64,000 bases of DNA from Streptomyces hyaluromycini (lineage in GTDB: Bacteria > Actinomycetota > Actinomycetes > Streptomycetales > Streptomycetaceae): the NCBI RefSeq assembly GCF_002217755.1, contig NZ_BCFL01000034.1, positions 118,060 to 182,059 on the forward strand, read 5' to 3'. Below the pieces are notes generated by a model. It did no database searches. It worked only from the letters and a program-made list of their open reading frames with translations, and was not told the DNA's origin. The position numbers were made by a program, and so were the translations under genes. The stretch's first letter is position 1. Every line of letters starts with the position of its first letter. This document shows, piece after piece, positions 13,798-21,563 of this stretch.

Positions 13798-15066
13798 ATG
13801 AACCCTCGTCGTAGTAACAGCTCGCTTCCCAAGCCAGGCCGTTCGGCCTGGGGGGTGGCGTCCGCTGTCGTCCTGTTGCTCATACCCGTGGTCGTGCTGA
13901 GCGGAGGCAGCCAGTTCCAGTCGTTCCTGAACTTCGGCGCGGGCGTCCTCTCGCTCGTCTCGCTGAGCTGCTCGGTGATCTGGGGCCTGATCGCACAGGA
14001 CCGCATCTTCCTCAACACCCGCCAGCGAATCGTCGGCCAGGCGGTGCACCGGACGACCGCGGTCGCCTCGATCGCGTTCCTGTTGGTGCACATCGTCACG
14101 AAGATCGCCCTCGATCACACCGTGGTGATCGCCGCGATCATTCCGTTCTCGCTCGGCATCACCGGAAGCGCCGGTCTGATCGGGCTCGGTTCGCTGGCCG
14201 GACTACTGATGATCTTCGTAGGCGTCACCGGCGCCCTGCGCAGCAACTTCGCCGCCCCGGCCGTCGTCGCGGCCCGCTGGCGTGCCATGCACATGCTGGC
14301 CTACCCGGCCTGGTGCGCCGCGCTGATCCACGGCCTGTACGCGGGCCGCGCGGCGAAGCCGTTCTTCATGATCTCGTACGACCTGTGCCTGCTCGGCGTG
14401 ATGGCCGCACTGGCGTTGCGCGCCGCCCCGCGCCCGTTTAAGCGGAGGGTCGCCGACCGCCTGGTCTCCGTCCTGGGCAGTTCGGAGCGGCCGGAGCTGG
14501 ACGACCTGGACGCCAGTCGCGCCCGGGTGGGCGAGTCCGCGATGCCGGGCTACGAGGCCATGCGCGAGCGCGAGCCGAGGCCGTCGCGCGCCGACACGGC
14601 GACCTCGCAGTCGAACCCGCTGTTCCCGTCCGCGGCGGCCGCCGCCCCCGGCCCCGATCCGTCCTCCGGCTACGCCGCCGCCTACCGGGCCACGTCCGCC
14701 CCCGGCCAGCCCCAGTCGCCGTTCGCGGCCGGCCAGACCGCGCGCATGGAGCGCGTGGACGGCCCGTCCAGCACCTCGGGCAGCTGGCCGATCCCGTCGC
14801 CGCCGCCGGTCGGCGAGGCGCCCCGGTCGGCGTACGACCCGATGCAGGACACCGGATACAACATCCCGGCCTATGGCAATCCGGGCGCCGGCGGCACGGC
14901 CGGACGTGATGTGTACGACACGGGTGAGACGAATGCCCGCTACGGGACGTACAACTCGAATGACACGTACAACAGCGGTCCCGCCAACGAACCACCGCCC
15001 GGAGCGTCCTTCGACGCCCCGGGTTCGGGCGAACCTTGGAACACGCCTTCCGGAGGCTATAGGTGA
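13798..15066 (+). CDS. Bis-haem ferric-reductase-like membrane protein
   Basis: A 422-residue protein from the ATG at 13798 (GGAG 8 bases upstream). Residues about 18-210 form roughly six membrane helices of a ferric reductase/cytochrome b-like domain. Two histidine pairs, His84/His98 and His165/His178, are spaced 14 and 13 residues apart, as in haem-b ferric reductases and NADPH oxidases. The remaining 210 residues are a low-complexity Pro/Ser/Gly/Tyr-rich cytoplasmic tail. There is no FAD or NAD domain. Its stop overlaps the GTG of the NuoF-like gene, so that partner probably supplies the electrons. The electron acceptor is not known. Confidence 0.85.
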   Translation: MNPRRSNSSLPKPGRSAWGVASAVVLLLIPVVVLSGGSQFQSFLNFGAGVLSLVSLSCSVIWGLIAQDRIFLNTRQRIVGQAVHRTTAVASIAFLLVHIVTKIALDHTVVIAAIIPFSLGITGSAGLIGLGSLAGLLMIFVGVTGALRSNFAAPAVVAARWRAMHMLAYPAWCAALIHGLYAGRAAKPFFMISYDLCLLGVMAALALRAAPRPFKRRVADRLVSVLGSSERPELDDLDASRARVGESAMPGYEAMREREPRPSRADTATSQSNPLFPSAAAAAPGPDPSSGYAAAYRATSAPGQPQSPFAAGQTARMERVDGPSSTSGSWPIPSPPPVGEAPRSAYDPMQDTGYNIPAYGNPGAGGTAGRDVYDTGETNARYGTYNSNDTYNSGPANEPPPGASFDAPGSGEPWNTPSGGYR

Positions 15067-16676
15067 ACGAGGCCCTGCCCGACGTCCCAGAAGTCCGCGT
15101 GGTCGGCCTTCCGCAGCTCACGTCGGGCTTCGACCTTGTCGAAAGACTCGATCTGCCCATGCACCTCAAGGTGCACGGGCCGCTTGAGCCCTTGGGCGGG
15201 GAGCAGCTCGCGCAGCTCTCCGAACGCATCAACCTGAAGGGCCGCGGCGGCGCGGGCTTCCCCTTCCACAAGAAGCTGCGCTCGGTCGCCGAGGCGGCGA
15301 TCAAGCGCGGCGTACGGCCGGTCGTCGTCGTCAACGGCAGCGAGGACGAACCGGCCTGCCGCAAGGACACGGTGCTGATCAACCGCGCCCCGCACCTGAT
15401 CCTGGACGGTGCGCTGCTGTGCGCCGAGGCGCTGGGTGCCCGCACGCTCGTGGTGGGGGTCACCCGGGAGTCCACGCAGCGCTCCATGGAGCAGGCGCTC
15501 GCCGAGCGCGGTCTGAGCAACGGCCGGCGTTCGGCGCTGAAGGCGTTCGTCCAGCGCAACCCGGTCCGCATGGTCACCGGCGCCGCCGCGTCGCTGATCC
15601 GCTCGATCGACGGCGGTCCGGCGATCCCGCCCGGCCGCAAGACCAGTGCCTCGCAGAACGGTGTCGGCGGCGCGCCCACGCTGCTGTCGAACGCGGAGAC
15701 GTTCGCGCAGCTGGCGATCGCCGCCCGTATCGGCCCGGAGCGCTACGGCAACACCGGCCTGTACGACGAGCCGGGCACCGTCATGCTGACGGTCTCCGGG
15801 GCGGTCGCCCGCCCCATGGTGATCGAGGTCCCCACGGGCGTGCCGCTGCGCTACGTCCTGCAGCTGGCCGGCGCCCCGCCGGTGCCGCAGGGTGTGCTGA
15901 CCGGCGGCTACCACGGCAGGTGGATCGACGCGGCCACGGTCAACGAGGCGATCGTCTCCCGCAACTCGCTCGACGCGGTGGGCGGTGCGCTGGGCGCCGG
16001 CGCCATCCTCCCGATCACGCAGGAGACCTGTCCGCTGGGCGAGTCACTGCGGGTCGCCCAGTGGCTGGCGGAGGAGAGCGCGGGACAGTGCGGTCCCTGC
16101 TACCTGGGTCTGCCGGCGGCCGCGCGCGGCATGGAGGACATCCTCAACGGCGGCGGACCGGCCGCCCTGGAGGCACTCAAGCAGGTCGCGAAGAACGTGA
16201 AGCGGCGCGGCGCGTGCTCGCACCCGGACGGCTCCGCGATGTTCCTCGAATCGACGATCAAGGCGTTCACCGACGACCTGGCCGCGCACGTTCTCGGCAA
16301 CGGCTGCGGACGGCCCGTGGAGGGCGTTCTGCCGCTCTTCGAGGACGGCAAGATGCCTTCGGGCATCCCGGGCGGCGGAGAGCCCGAGGACAACGGTGCC
16401 GGCAGCCGCCAGAAGATCTACGTCGACTGGACGCTGTGCCGGGGCCATGGTCTGTGTGCGGACATCCTCCCGGAGGTCTTCGAGCTGGGCGCGGACGGTT
16501 TCCCGACCGTCGCGCAGGCGAAGGTGCCCCGGTTCGCGGAGGCCAAGGCGCTGCGCGCGGTGCGCCGCTGCCCGGCGCTCGCCCTGCGCCTGGAGGAGGA
16601 CACGCGTTCGCAGGCACCGGCCAAGAACCTGCCGGTTCTCTCGCAGGGCCGCGGCCGCCGGGCGCTGGGACGCTGA
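15063..16676 (+). CDS. NuoF-like NADH/FMN flavoprotein fused to a C-terminal ferredoxin
   Basis: A 537-residue soluble protein. Residues about 55-110 carry the nucleotide/FMN-binding signatures GRGGAGFP and NGSEDEPACRKD of the complex I 51-kDa subunit, an SLBB part follows, and a C-terminal iron-sulfur region comes next. The N3-cluster motif reads SAGQCGPC (Cys343, Cys346) with Cys385, so the first of the four usual cysteines is Ala340. From about residue 450 a ferredoxin domain has Cys459, Cys465 and Cys503-Pro, the spacing of Streptomyces 3Fe-4S ferredoxins. GTG start, overlapping the membrane gene. I infer NAD(P)H to FMN to Fe-S to transmembrane haem electron flow. Confidence 0.85.
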   Translation: MNEALPDVPEVRVVGLPQLTSGFDLVERLDLPMHLKVHGPLEPLGGEQLAQLSERINLKGRGGAGFPFHKKLRSVAEAAIKRGVRPVVVVNGSEDEPACRKDTVLINRAPHLILDGALLCAEALGARTLVVGVTRESTQRSMEQALAERGLSNGRRSALKAFVQRNPVRMVTGAAASLIRSIDGGPAIPPGRKTSASQNGVGGAPTLLSNAETFAQLAIAARIGPERYGNTGLYDEPGTVMLTVSGAVARPMVIEVPTGVPLRYVLQLAGAPPVPQGVLTGGYHGRWIDAATVNEAIVSRNSLDAVGGALGAGAILPITQETCPLGESLRVAQWLAEESAGQCGPCYLGLPAAARGMEDILNGGGPAALEALKQVAKNVKRRGACSHPDGSAMFLESTIKAFTDDLAAHVLGNGCGRPVEGVLPLFEDGKMPSGIPGGGEPEDNGAGSRQKIYVDWTLCRGHGLCADILPEVFELGADGFPTVAQAKVPRFAEAKALRAVRRCPALALRLEEDTRSQAPAKNLPVLSQGRGRRALGR

Positions 16677-16698
16677 TCGCGCACTTCACGGCACGCAT

Positions 16699-16735
16699 GT
16701 GGGGCGGGTCACCCTGGTCGGGTGGCCCGCCCCAC
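16699..16735 (+). terminator. Terminator after the NuoF-like operon
   Basis: The arms 16699-16713 and 16721-16735 form a 15-bp stem with one G-U pair (GTGGGGCGGGTCACC against GGTGGCCCGCCCCAC) and a 7-base loop, 22 bases after the stop codon. It lacks a U-tract, as many actinobacterial terminators do. Confidence 0.7.
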
Positions 16736-16854
16736 GTGTGCGGGACGAACCCGCGAACGAAGTTCCCGCGGACGAGGTTTCCGGGTGTTTTCGGGACAAC
16801 GCCGAACGGGAGAGCATCGGCCGGGAGAACGTCGACCTGGGCGAGGTCCAGCGC

Positions 16855-16899
16855 GAAAACGTCGAAGGCGGACCATCCGTTCGGATGGTCCGCCTTCGA
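16855..16899 (-). terminator. Terminator of tRNA-Ala copy 1
   Basis: The arms 16862-16878 and 16883-16899 form a perfect 17-bp stem with a 4-base loop, 6 bases beyond the 3' end of the leftward tRNA. On the minus strand it is followed by CGTTTTCG, a short U-tract. Confidence 0.85.
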
Positions 16900-16905
16900 T
16901 TTCTG

Positions 16906-16978
16906 TGGAGCTAAGGAGAATTGAACTCCTGACCTCCTGCATGCCATGCAGGCGCTCTACCAACTGAGCTATAGCCCC
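16906..16978 (-). tRNA. tRNA-Ala (anticodon GGC), copy 1
   Basis: On the minus strand the acceptor arms GGGGCTA and TAGCTCC pair, including one G-U. The D-loop is CTCAGTTGGTAGAG, the anticodon stem-loop is CCTGC-ATGGCAT-GCAGG with anticodon GGC, and the T-arm contains GGTTCAA-like GAGTTCAATTC. The discriminator base is A, and CCA is not encoded. It reads alanine GCC/GCT codons. A second identical gene lies 4422 bases to the right. Confidence 0.97.
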
Positions 16979-17079
16979 TTGTCCCGTTCCGCCCGGTTTC
17001 CCTGGCGGCGACGCCAACATTACACGGTCGAAGGGGTGCACCACCAAATCGTTTCCGTTCTGTACGGATACGGGGGCTA

Positions 17080-18303
17080 GTGTCGGACTTCGTGACCGTG
17101 ATCGCGTTCTCCGAGACCCGGCGCCGGGTGCCGGTGGCCCTGGGAGCGTGTCTCCTGTCGTTCACGGCGTTCTGGGTGGCCCAGCGGGCCGCGCACGTGT
17201 CGATGATCGACCTGATGGTCTACCGGGCGGAGGGGGCGACCGTCCGCGCGGGCGGTGATCTCTACGCGCTGCGTACGACGGCGGCTCATCTTCCGTCCAC
17301 CTACCCCCCGTTCGCGGCGCTGCTGTTCACCCCCCTGACGCTGCTGGACGTCACGGGCATGCGCACGCTGGCGACGGCCGCGAACCTCGTCCTGCTGCTG
17401 GTGTTCGTCGGGCTGTCGATGCGGCTCGTCGGGCACGCGCGCGTGGAGCGCGTGCTGTGGGTCGCGGCGGCGGCGGTGTGGTGCGAGCCGGTGTGGACGA
17501 CCGTGCGCTACGGGCAGGTCAATCTGCTGCTGGCCGTACTGGTGCTGTGGGATCTGTCACGCCGTCCCGCCGAACGCCCGGACCGCTGGGCGGGGGTGGG
17601 TGTGGGGCTCGCGGCCGCGGTCAAGCTGACACCCGCCCTGTTCGCGGTGTTCCTGCTCGCCACGGGCCTGGCCGCGCGCCTCGCAGGACGGGACGGGGGC
17701 CCGTGGCTGCGGCACGCGCGCGGGGCGGCCGCCGCCTTCGCGGGGGCGACCCTGCTGGCGGCGGCCGTCCTGCCGTACGACTCGTGGCGGTTCTGGACCG
17801 GGATGGTGTTCCGGACGGGGCGGGTGGGCCGGGCCGAGGAGACCGCGAATCAGGCCCTGCGCGGCGTTCTGGCGCGCTTGCTGCACACTCCCGACCCGGG
17901 GGCCCTCTGGGCCGCCGCGGCGGCCCTGACGGCCGTCCTGGGGCTCGCGGTGGCGGTGACGGCGGAGTTGCGGGGCCGGCGGGCGTGGGCGGTGGCCGTC
18001 TGCGCGGTGACCGCGCTGCTGATCAGCCCGGTGTCCTGGTCGCACCACTGGGTGTGGTGCGTACCGGTGGTCCTGTTGTTGTGGACGCGCGGCCGGCGGA
18101 CTGCTGCCGCGGCCACGCTGCTGGTCTTCTTCTCGTACGCCCTGTGGTGGGTGCCGCACGGCCACGGGCGGCCCGAACTGCACCAGGGCACTGCCGCCTT
18201 GACGCTGTCCGGGCTCTACACGGTCACCGGGGTGCTGTTCCTCGCGATCGCCCGGACATCGTTGCCGAAGCCGGGCCCCGCTCAGGCCGTGACGAACGAA
18301 TAG
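17080..18303 (+). CDS. GT87-type polyprenol-phosphate-mannose-dependent mannosyltransferase
   Basis: A 407-residue polytopic membrane protein with about ten hydrophobic helices and few charges between them. The features fit the GT87/DUF2029 family (GT-C fold): an early acidic loop with VSMIDLMVYRAEGATVRAGGDLY, STYPPFAALLF and GQVNLLLAVLVLWDL, then KLTPALFAVFLL and the SPVSWSHHWVW motif near the C-terminus. Such enzymes add alpha-1,2-mannose to lipids or proteins from polyprenyl-phosphomannose on the outer membrane face. The start is GTG 17080. Its 3' end overlaps the convergent 77-residue gene by 22 bases. The acceptor is unknown. Confidence 0.85.
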   Translation: MSDFVTVIAFSETRRRVPVALGACLLSFTAFWVAQRAAHVSMIDLMVYRAEGATVRAGGDLYALRTTAAHLPSTYPPFAALLFTPLTLLDVTGMRTLATAANLVLLLVFVGLSMRLVGHARVERVLWVAAAAVWCEPVWTTVRYGQVNLLLAVLVLWDLSRRPAERPDRWAGVGVGLAAAVKLTPALFAVFLLATGLAARLAGRDGGPWLRHARGAAAAFAGATLLAAAVLPYDSWRFWTGMVFRTGRVGRAEETANQALRGVLARLLHTPDPGALWAAAAALTAVLGLAVAVTAELRGRRAWAVAVCAVTALLISPVSWSHHWVWCVPVVLLLWTRGRRTAAAATLLVFFSYALWWVPHGHGRPELHQGTAALTLSGLYTVTGVLFLAIARTSLPKPGPAQAVTNE

Positions 18304-18515
18304 AACCGCTTGAGCGTGCAGTGCTCTTCGAGAAGCCGGCCGTAGATCGGCTCGCCCTCCAGCTCACGGTAGGTCTCGATCGGGTCGCCTTTTATGATCA
18401 GCGCCCGCGCGCATTCCTCGCACCAGTACTGGTAGTCGGGGTTGATCGGCTCCATGTCGCGGACGATCGGGGTGCCGCTCCCGCACCAGTCGCACTTCCG
18501 CCTGTGTGCACCCAT
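18282..18515 (-). CDS. Small zinc-ribbon-like conserved hypothetical protein
   Basis: A 77-residue protein with two Cys pairs, CDWCGSG and WCEECAR, about 20 residues apart, which could bind one zinc ion. The remainder is acidic (IETYRELEGEPIYGRLLEEHC). It starts 4 bases after the stop of another tiny zinc-ribbon gene, so the two are probably translated together. The 3' end overlaps the convergent GT87 gene. No function is known to me. Confidence 0.7.
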   Translation of the reverse strand: MGAHRRKCDWCGSGTPIVRDMEPINPDYQYWCEECARALIIKGDPIETYRELEGEPIYGRLLEEHCTLKRFYSFVTA

Positions 18516-18518
18516 CGA

Positions 18519-18692
18519 TCAGCTCCAGCTGTGGCCGCAGGCCGTGCACACGTAGGAGATCCCGCCGTTGTCGCCGAGTACTTGCGCGACATGCACGGAA
18601 CCGCAGGAAGGGCAGAGCAGCCGGGTGGTCGTGTCCCGTATCAACGCCGCACCGAGGAGGTGGCCGCCCTCCTCAAGGATGCTCGCAGGCAT
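18519..18692 (-). CDS. 57-residue zinc-ribbon hypothetical protein
   Basis: The start at ATG 18692 is set by GGGAGGAG 8 bases upstream. The product MPASILEEGGHLLGAALIRD... carries CPSCGS and CTACGHSW, a C-x2-C/C-x2-C zinc ribbon with a core like those of transcription-factor or rubredoxin-type ribbons. It is very short and lacks any other domain. It lies 68 bases downstream of the MFS gene on the same strand and is tightly linked to the next zinc-ribbon gene. Function unknown. Confidence 0.72.
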   Translation of the reverse strand: MPASILEEGGHLLGAALIRDTTTRLLCPSCGSVHVAQVLGDNGGISYVCTACGHSWS

Positions 18693-18760
18693 CGCTACTC
18701 CTCCCGTCGGGCCGCGCCCCCTTCCGGCCGTTTGATTCTGCCACGGCCGGACCAATACGG

Positions 18761-20230
18761 TCAGCGACGCCTCAGTACCAGTCCGGACACGGCACCCGCG
18801 GCCGCCGTCGCGGCGAGCGCCCATGCGCAGGCTGACAGCGCCTCCGCAGAGGTATACGCCTGCGGGCCCCCAACTGACTCAAGCCGGTTCAAGAACAGTG
18901 TGCCGAACGCGGCGACCCCTATGAGCTGGCCCAGCTGGGTGACGGTCGCGAGGAGTCCGCTGGCGTCGGCCGCGTCCTCGGGGCGCACGGTTGCGAGCGC
19001 GCCGGTGAGCGTGGGGCTGAACGCGAGCGCGAGCCCCGCGCCCAAGCCGGCGTACGCCACATAGAGCTGCGCGCCCCCGTCGCCGCCCCCGTGGAAGGCC
19101 AGCCCGACCCCGGTCACGCCCAGCGCGGTGAGCACGAACCCGGCCGGAGTCAGCGCCCGCTGCCAGGCGGCCGGCCACCTGCGCCAGGTGAGGGCGACCG
19201 CGCCGAAGACGACGGCGGTCGGCGCGAAGGTGAGACCGGCGCGCAGCGCGCTGTAGCCGAGGCCGCTCTGGACGTGCAGGGTGAGGGTGAAGAGGAATCC
19301 GGCGTTGACGGCCATGACGGCCAGGATACGCAGGACGGCCAGGGCCATGCCGGGGTGGCGGAGCACCCGGAGAGCGATCAGCGGGGCGCCGCCGCGCCGG
19401 GCCAGCCTCGACTCGTAGCCGCAGAAAAGCGCGAACAGGAGCACGGCGGCGGCCAGGGACAGCCAGGACCACAGCGGCCAGTCCTCCTCCTGGCCGAGCA
19501 CCAGCGGAACCGTCAGCAGCGACACGGCGGCCCCCAGCAGGACCAGGCCGGGCAGGTCCAGGCCGCGTGCCCGTTCGGGACCGGATCCGGCGCCGAGCGG
19601 CAGGACGCGCCGGCCGAGGACGAGGAGTACGGCGCCGACGGGCACGTTGACGAGGAACACCGGCCGCCAGCCAGTGCCGAACAGGTCGGCGCTGACCAGG
19701 ACGCCGCCGATGATCTGGCCGGCGGCGGCGCCGACCGCGAGGACCGCGGAGTAGGCGCCGAGTGCCCGGATGCGGGCCTCGCCGGTGAAGGAGCGCTGGA
19801 TGATGCTGAGGACCTGCGGGATCATCACCGCCGATCCGGCGCCCTGCACCAGCCGGAACACGATCAGCTCGGTGGCCCCCTGGGCCAGGCCGCAGGCGAG
19901 CGACGCCGTCGTGAACAGGACGAGGCCGGCCAGGTGGACCCGGCCGTGGCCGAGCCGGTCGCCGAGCCGGGCGCCGGTGATCAGCAGTACCGAGTAGGTG
20001 ATGGCGTAGCCGGCCACGACCAGCTGCAAGTCGGCGCCGGAGGCATGGAGTTCGGAACCCATCGTGGGGGCCGCGACGTTCACGATGAAGACGTCCAGCA
20101 CGGCCATGAACAGGGCCGCGAGGACGACCGCGAGGAGCAGCCGGGGCCGGTTGTCAGTGCCGGGTGCTTCACTTTTCGCAGGGGTCGGAGCCGGTGCGGG
20201 ACCTGGTCCCGTCCGGGATGTCGTCGTCAT
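18761..20230 (-). CDS. MFS drug-exporter-like transporter (DHA2 type)
   Basis: A 489-residue proton-driven major facilitator with about 14 membrane helices. The ATG at 20230 gives MTTTSRTGPGPAPAPTPAK. Helix 1 has the antiporter-like MAVLDVFIVNVAAPTM (motif D1), followed by the motif A loop GARLGDRLGHGRVH and motif C GAAAGQIIGGVL, as in EmrB/QacA-type exporters. It is divergent from an XRE regulator that probably controls it. The substrate is not predictable; antibiotics or other hydrophobic compounds are usual. Confidence 0.92.
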   Translation of the reverse strand: MTTTSRTGPGPAPAPTPAKSEAPGTDNRPRLLLAVVLAALFMAVLDVFIVNVAAPTMGSELHASGADLQLVVAGYAITYSVLLITGARLGDRLGHGRVHLAGLVLFTTASLACGLAQGATELIVFRLVQGAGSAVMIPQVLSIIQRSFTGEARIRALGAYSAVLAVGAAAGQIIGGVLVSADLFGTGWRPVFLVNVPVGAVLLVLGRRVLPLGAGSGPERARGLDLPGLVLLGAAVSLLTVPLVLGQEEDWPLWSWLSLAAAVLLFALFCGYESRLARRGGAPLIALRVLRHPGMALAVLRILAVMAVNAGFLFTLTLHVQSGLGYSALRAGLTFAPTAVVFGAVALTWRRWPAAWQRALTPAGFVLTALGVTGVGLAFHGGGDGGAQLYVAYAGLGAGLALAFSPTLTGALATVRPEDAADASGLLATVTQLGQLIGVAAFGTLFLNRLESVGGPQAYTSAEALSACAWALAATAAAGAVSGLVLRRR

Positions 20231-20278
20231 GCGTCCGAGCGTGGCGGCGGGCCGGTACGGGTGCCGAGAGCCCGCCGA

Positions 20279-20295
20279 TGCTGGTACTGACAGCA
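20279..20295. promoter_or_regulatory. Candidate operator between MFS and XRE genes
   Basis: TGCTG (20279-20283) and CAGCA (20291-20295) form a 5-bp dyad separated by 7 bases in the 124-base divergent gap. It is short but well placed for autorepression by the XRE regulator. Confidence 0.3.
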
Positions 20296-20354
20296 CCTGG
20301 CAGGGGGCGGGGGCCGCGCCCACGATGGAGGACGTGACGACGGGGGACGTGACG

Positions 20355-21266
20355 ATGGCGACGACAGCACACCGCCGCAGGCCGGAGCTGGCCGCGTTCC
20401 TGCGCAGCAGGCGGGCCCGGGTGCAGCCGGCGGACGTCGGGATGCCGCCGGGGCTGCGGCGGCGTACGCCGGGGCTGCGGCGGGAGGAGGTCGCCCAGCT
20501 CTCGGGCGTGGGCGTGACCTGGTACACGTGGCTGGAGCAGGGCCGGCCGATCAACGCGTCGTCGCAGGTGCTGGACGCGGTGGCGCGGACGCTGATGCTG
20601 GACCTGCCGGAGCGGGAGCATCTGTACCGGCTGGCGGAGGTGCCGTTCGCCCCGGTGCCGGAGGGGCTGTCCCGGTCGGTCGGCGCGGAGGTGCAGGGCA
20701 TCATCGACGCGCTCGACCCGCTGCTGGGGGTGGTGTACACCTCGCGCTACGACGTGCTGGCCACCAACGCCGCCTACCGGGACCTGTTCCTGGTGCCGGA
20801 GACGGTGCGGATCGGTGTGCCGAACGTGCTGTGGACGCTGTTCACGGTCTCGGAGGACGCCTGCCCGGTGGTGCACCGGCAGCGTGAACTGCCGATGATG
20901 GTGGCGACCCTGCGTTCCTCCTACGGCAGACATGTCGGCGAGCCGGCCTGGGAGGACTTCATACGGGCGCTGTCCCAGGCCAGTCCGTACTTCGCCCGGT
21001 TGTGGGCGAGCGGGGCGGTGGCACAGCCGGGGCCGCGGGTGAAGACGTTCCGTCATGAGGCGGTGGGCGAGGTGCGGATGACGTCGCAGTCGCTGTCGAT
21101 CGACGGAATGCCGGAGGCGCGGATCGTGGTCTACACGCCGGAGGACGAACGGACGCGGGAGCGGGTGGCGTTGCTGCGGGAGCACAGGCAGCGGCTGTGG
21201 CCGGTGACGGAGGAGGAGGCCACCGGGATCATCCGGGAGTGGAACACAAGAAATCCCGCCCTCTGA
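20355..21266 (+). CDS. XRE-family regulator with MmyB-like ligand domain
   Basis: A 303-residue transcription factor. The N-terminal helix-turn-helix spans roughly residues 10-75 (LAAFLRSRRARVQP, RRTPGLRREEVAQLSGVGVT, WYTWLEQGR). A C-terminal MmyB/PAS-like ligand domain follows (DPLLGVVYTSRYDVLATNAAY and MTSQSLSIDGMPEARIVVYTP). The start at ATG 20355 has GGGGGA upstream; an in-frame ATG at 20325 is an alternative. It is divergent from the MFS exporter and is the likely regulator of it, perhaps responding to a fatty-acid-like or drug ligand as other members do. The stop codon lies in the loop of a terminator hairpin. Confidence 0.9.
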   Translation: MATTAHRRRPELAAFLRSRRARVQPADVGMPPGLRRRTPGLRREEVAQLSGVGVTWYTWLEQGRPINASSQVLDAVARTLMLDLPEREHLYRLAEVPFAPVPEGLSRSVGAEVQGIIDALDPLLGVVYTSRYDVLATNAAYRDLFLVPETVRIGVPNVLWTLFTVSEDACPVVHRQRELPMMVATLRSSYGRHVGEPAWEDFIRALSQASPYFARLWASGAVAQPGPRVKTFRHEAVGEVRMTSQSLSIDGMPEARIVVYTPEDERTRERVALLREHRQRLWPVTEEEATGIIREWNTRNPAL

Positions 21267-21279
21267 AGAGGACGGGATT
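21252..21279. terminator. Bidirectional terminator, XRE gene/tRNA-Ala copy 2
   Basis: AATCCCG-C-CCTC and GAGG-A-CGGGATT pair around the loop TGAA, which contains the TGA stop of the XRE gene. It can end both that gene and the leftward tRNA. Confidence 0.75.
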
Positions 21280-21327
21280 CTCATCACCGATCTTTGACAA
21301 CTCGACAGTGTGCGGAGTGTCGATCTG

Positions 21328-21400
21328 TGGAGCTAAGGAGAATTGAACTCCTGACCTCCTGCATGCCATGCAGGCGCTCTACCAACTGAGCTATAGCCCC
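21328..21400 (-). tRNA. tRNA-Ala (anticodon GGC), copy 2
   Basis: Identical over all 73 bases to the copy at 16906-16978, including discriminator A and a few flanking bases on either side (TGTGG and CTTG). It folds as a standard cloverleaf. The flanks beyond these bases differ, so the two copies form a 4.4-kb direct repeat of a tRNA without a larger duplication. Confidence 0.97.
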
Positions 21401-21563
21401 TTGCGTTCTTCCCGTCTTTCCGCTCGGCGGGGTGAACAAGAAGAACTTTAGCCTGCGACCTGCCGGAAAGTGAAATCCGGGTCCCGATGCGGGCCGGGTG
21501 GCGGAGGATCCTCAGCCGTCGGCCCTCACCCGTCGGCCCTCAGCCGTCGGCAGTCGTCGGCCC

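Noticed and set aside
16906..21400. tRNA-Ala pair as attL/attR of an integrative element
   Set aside because: No integrase, excisionase or other mobile-element gene lies between the copies, and whole tRNA genes rather than 3' fragments are duplicated.
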